A DNA stretch of 64,000 nt. Source: Heliocidaris tuberculata (taxonomy: Eukaryota > Echinodermata > Echinoidea > Camarodonta > Echinometridae). The DNA lies in contig CM046845.1 in NCBI GenBank assembly GCA_025618425.1, forward strand, positions 31,617,899 to 31,681,898, read 5' to 3'. Positions 63,113 through 64,000 of this stretch are shown in pieces. The notes under the pieces were generated by a model. That model saw nothing but the letters and a program-made list of their open reading frames with translations, did no database searches and was not told the DNA's origin. The translations under genes and the position numbers were made by a program. Position 1 is the first letter of the stretch. The number at the start of each line of letters is the position of its first letter.

Positions 63113-63542
63113 GGTCCTAAAGCTACGCACCCCGCAAATACGCGCAATGCGACGCGTTCAGTGCGCCAAACTTTTGGTGTGACTGAGCAACGAGATTATC
63201 ATTTACATTCGCCAAAAAGAATGAGCAATTTTCCTTTATTTCTGGTGATATTATCACTATTTGCAAATCTGGATGAAATTCACGTCAGTCAGCTTAAAAA
63301 TCAAGATTTGCATTCATTTATTACGTGTGCGTAGCTTTAGGACCCTTTCATTTTTTTGACCAAATTCGACATGGGTATCGACATCGACTTGAAAATTAAT
63401 GTTATTGATATTTGTCCGTCGTAATTTTCTCAGGAATTTAATTTAAGAATATGAAGACCCAAGATATATAAAAGAAATTCGCATAAATCATTGAAAAGGT
63501 GACTTTTTAGCTGCCGGAAATAAAGTGCGTAGCTTTAGGTCC
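63113..63542. mobile_element. Repeat family B, copy 2 (uninterrupted)
   Basis: GGTCCTAAAGCTACGCAC at the left and its inverse GTGCGTAGCTTTAGGTCC at the right (one mismatch). An extra copy of the left terminus lies just upstream (63096-63112). An internal GTGCGTAGCTTTAGGACC-type block occurs near 63327. Confidence 0.82.
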
Positions 63543-63684
63543 CCCCATCATACATAATGAATGCTCAAAGTCCTACAGAAAAAGAAGTTGATGGAATTTA
63601 AAAAAGACAACGTAGATTTAATACGATATTCCCTTCCAAGTGAACCCCTTCCCAACGACGCAGCGTTTTGGTCCCTTGAAAAAG

Positions 63685-63840
63685 GTACTGTATTTCCGAA
63701 CGTGTGAACAGGTGAAACCTATGGGAAAAAGACACAACCTTTGTTTCAATAGCGTGGTTTTCATACGCGTAATCCCACGCGTATGAAAACCCATTTTAGC
63801 CGCTTAACTGTACACGTTCGGTAATACAATCTGTTCGGAA
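63685..63840. repeat. Foldback repeat with perfect inner hairpin
   Basis: The outer arms (ctgtatttccgaacgtgt near 63688; inverse near 63810-63827) are imperfect. The inner arms 63756-63770 and 63777-63791 are a perfect 15-bp hairpin (GGTTTTCATACGCGT) with a 6-base loop. A TCCGGA(A/T)TTAACAA-like motif recurs downstream to about 63960. Element limits unclear. Confidence 0.6.
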
Positions 63841-64000
63841 TTACAATCCTTTACTATACTGGTATTGGACTATTGGCCATTAATGTTTGCATGAAAAGTT
63901 GTTCGATTTACTGTTTTAAAAATGACCTGTCCGGATTAACAACCTGTCCGGAAGTACAACGTCTGGGTATACATTAGTCATTACCTCATTATTTTTGAAC
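63841..64000. other. Unassigned sequence at window end
   Basis: Contains tandem-like CCTGTCCGGA(T/A) blocks near 63925-63960, probably part of the preceding repeat family. No gene. Confidence 0.35.

Overview
The window looks like a piece of a deuterostome animal genome, most likely an echinoderm such as a sea urchin. It is AT-rich, with long introns, GT-AG splice sites and a very dense load of small inverted-repeat transposons. The palindrome TACATGTA recurs throughout the introns, as I recall it does in sea urchin DNA. The species call is an inference from style. The gene calls below rest on translated exons joined in consistent reading phase.

Layout. (1) About 279-6054, plus strand: the last three exons of a cysteine-rich, probably secreted protein with a hedgehog / M15 DD-peptidase-like zinc site. 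Its introns are filled with foldback elements. (2) About 7255-8860: a composite of nested repeats followed by a dead LINE reverse-transcriptase fragment. (3) 9341-50404, plus strand: a complete 14-exon rhophilin gene (HR1-BRO1-PDZ, 704 codons plus stop), with introns up to 11.6 kb. (4) About 50405-56613: a tail-to-tail intergenic region holding 3' UTRs and several MITEs. (5) 56614-60737, minus strand: six exons of mitochondrial 2,4-dienoyl-CoA reductase (DECR1 type). The first exon, with the initiator Met, was not found. (6) About 60738-64000: its upstream region, mostly transposon sequence.

The three genes have no evident functional link: a putative extracellular zinc protein, a Rho-binding scaffold, and a mitochondrial beta-oxidation enzyme. 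The most informative non-genic content is the transposon record. Several foldback families can be delimited to the base by terminal inverted repeats and target-site duplications (TAA, TTAA, TA, AAA). One MITE is nested in a repeat whose second copy in the window preserves the empty site. One 1-kb foldback element carries two TATA-box-like motifs and a short basic ORF. A partial tandem duplication of rhophilin exon 7 with its splice acceptor is also visible. I found no CRISPR array, prokaryotic operon, rRNA or tRNA gene.
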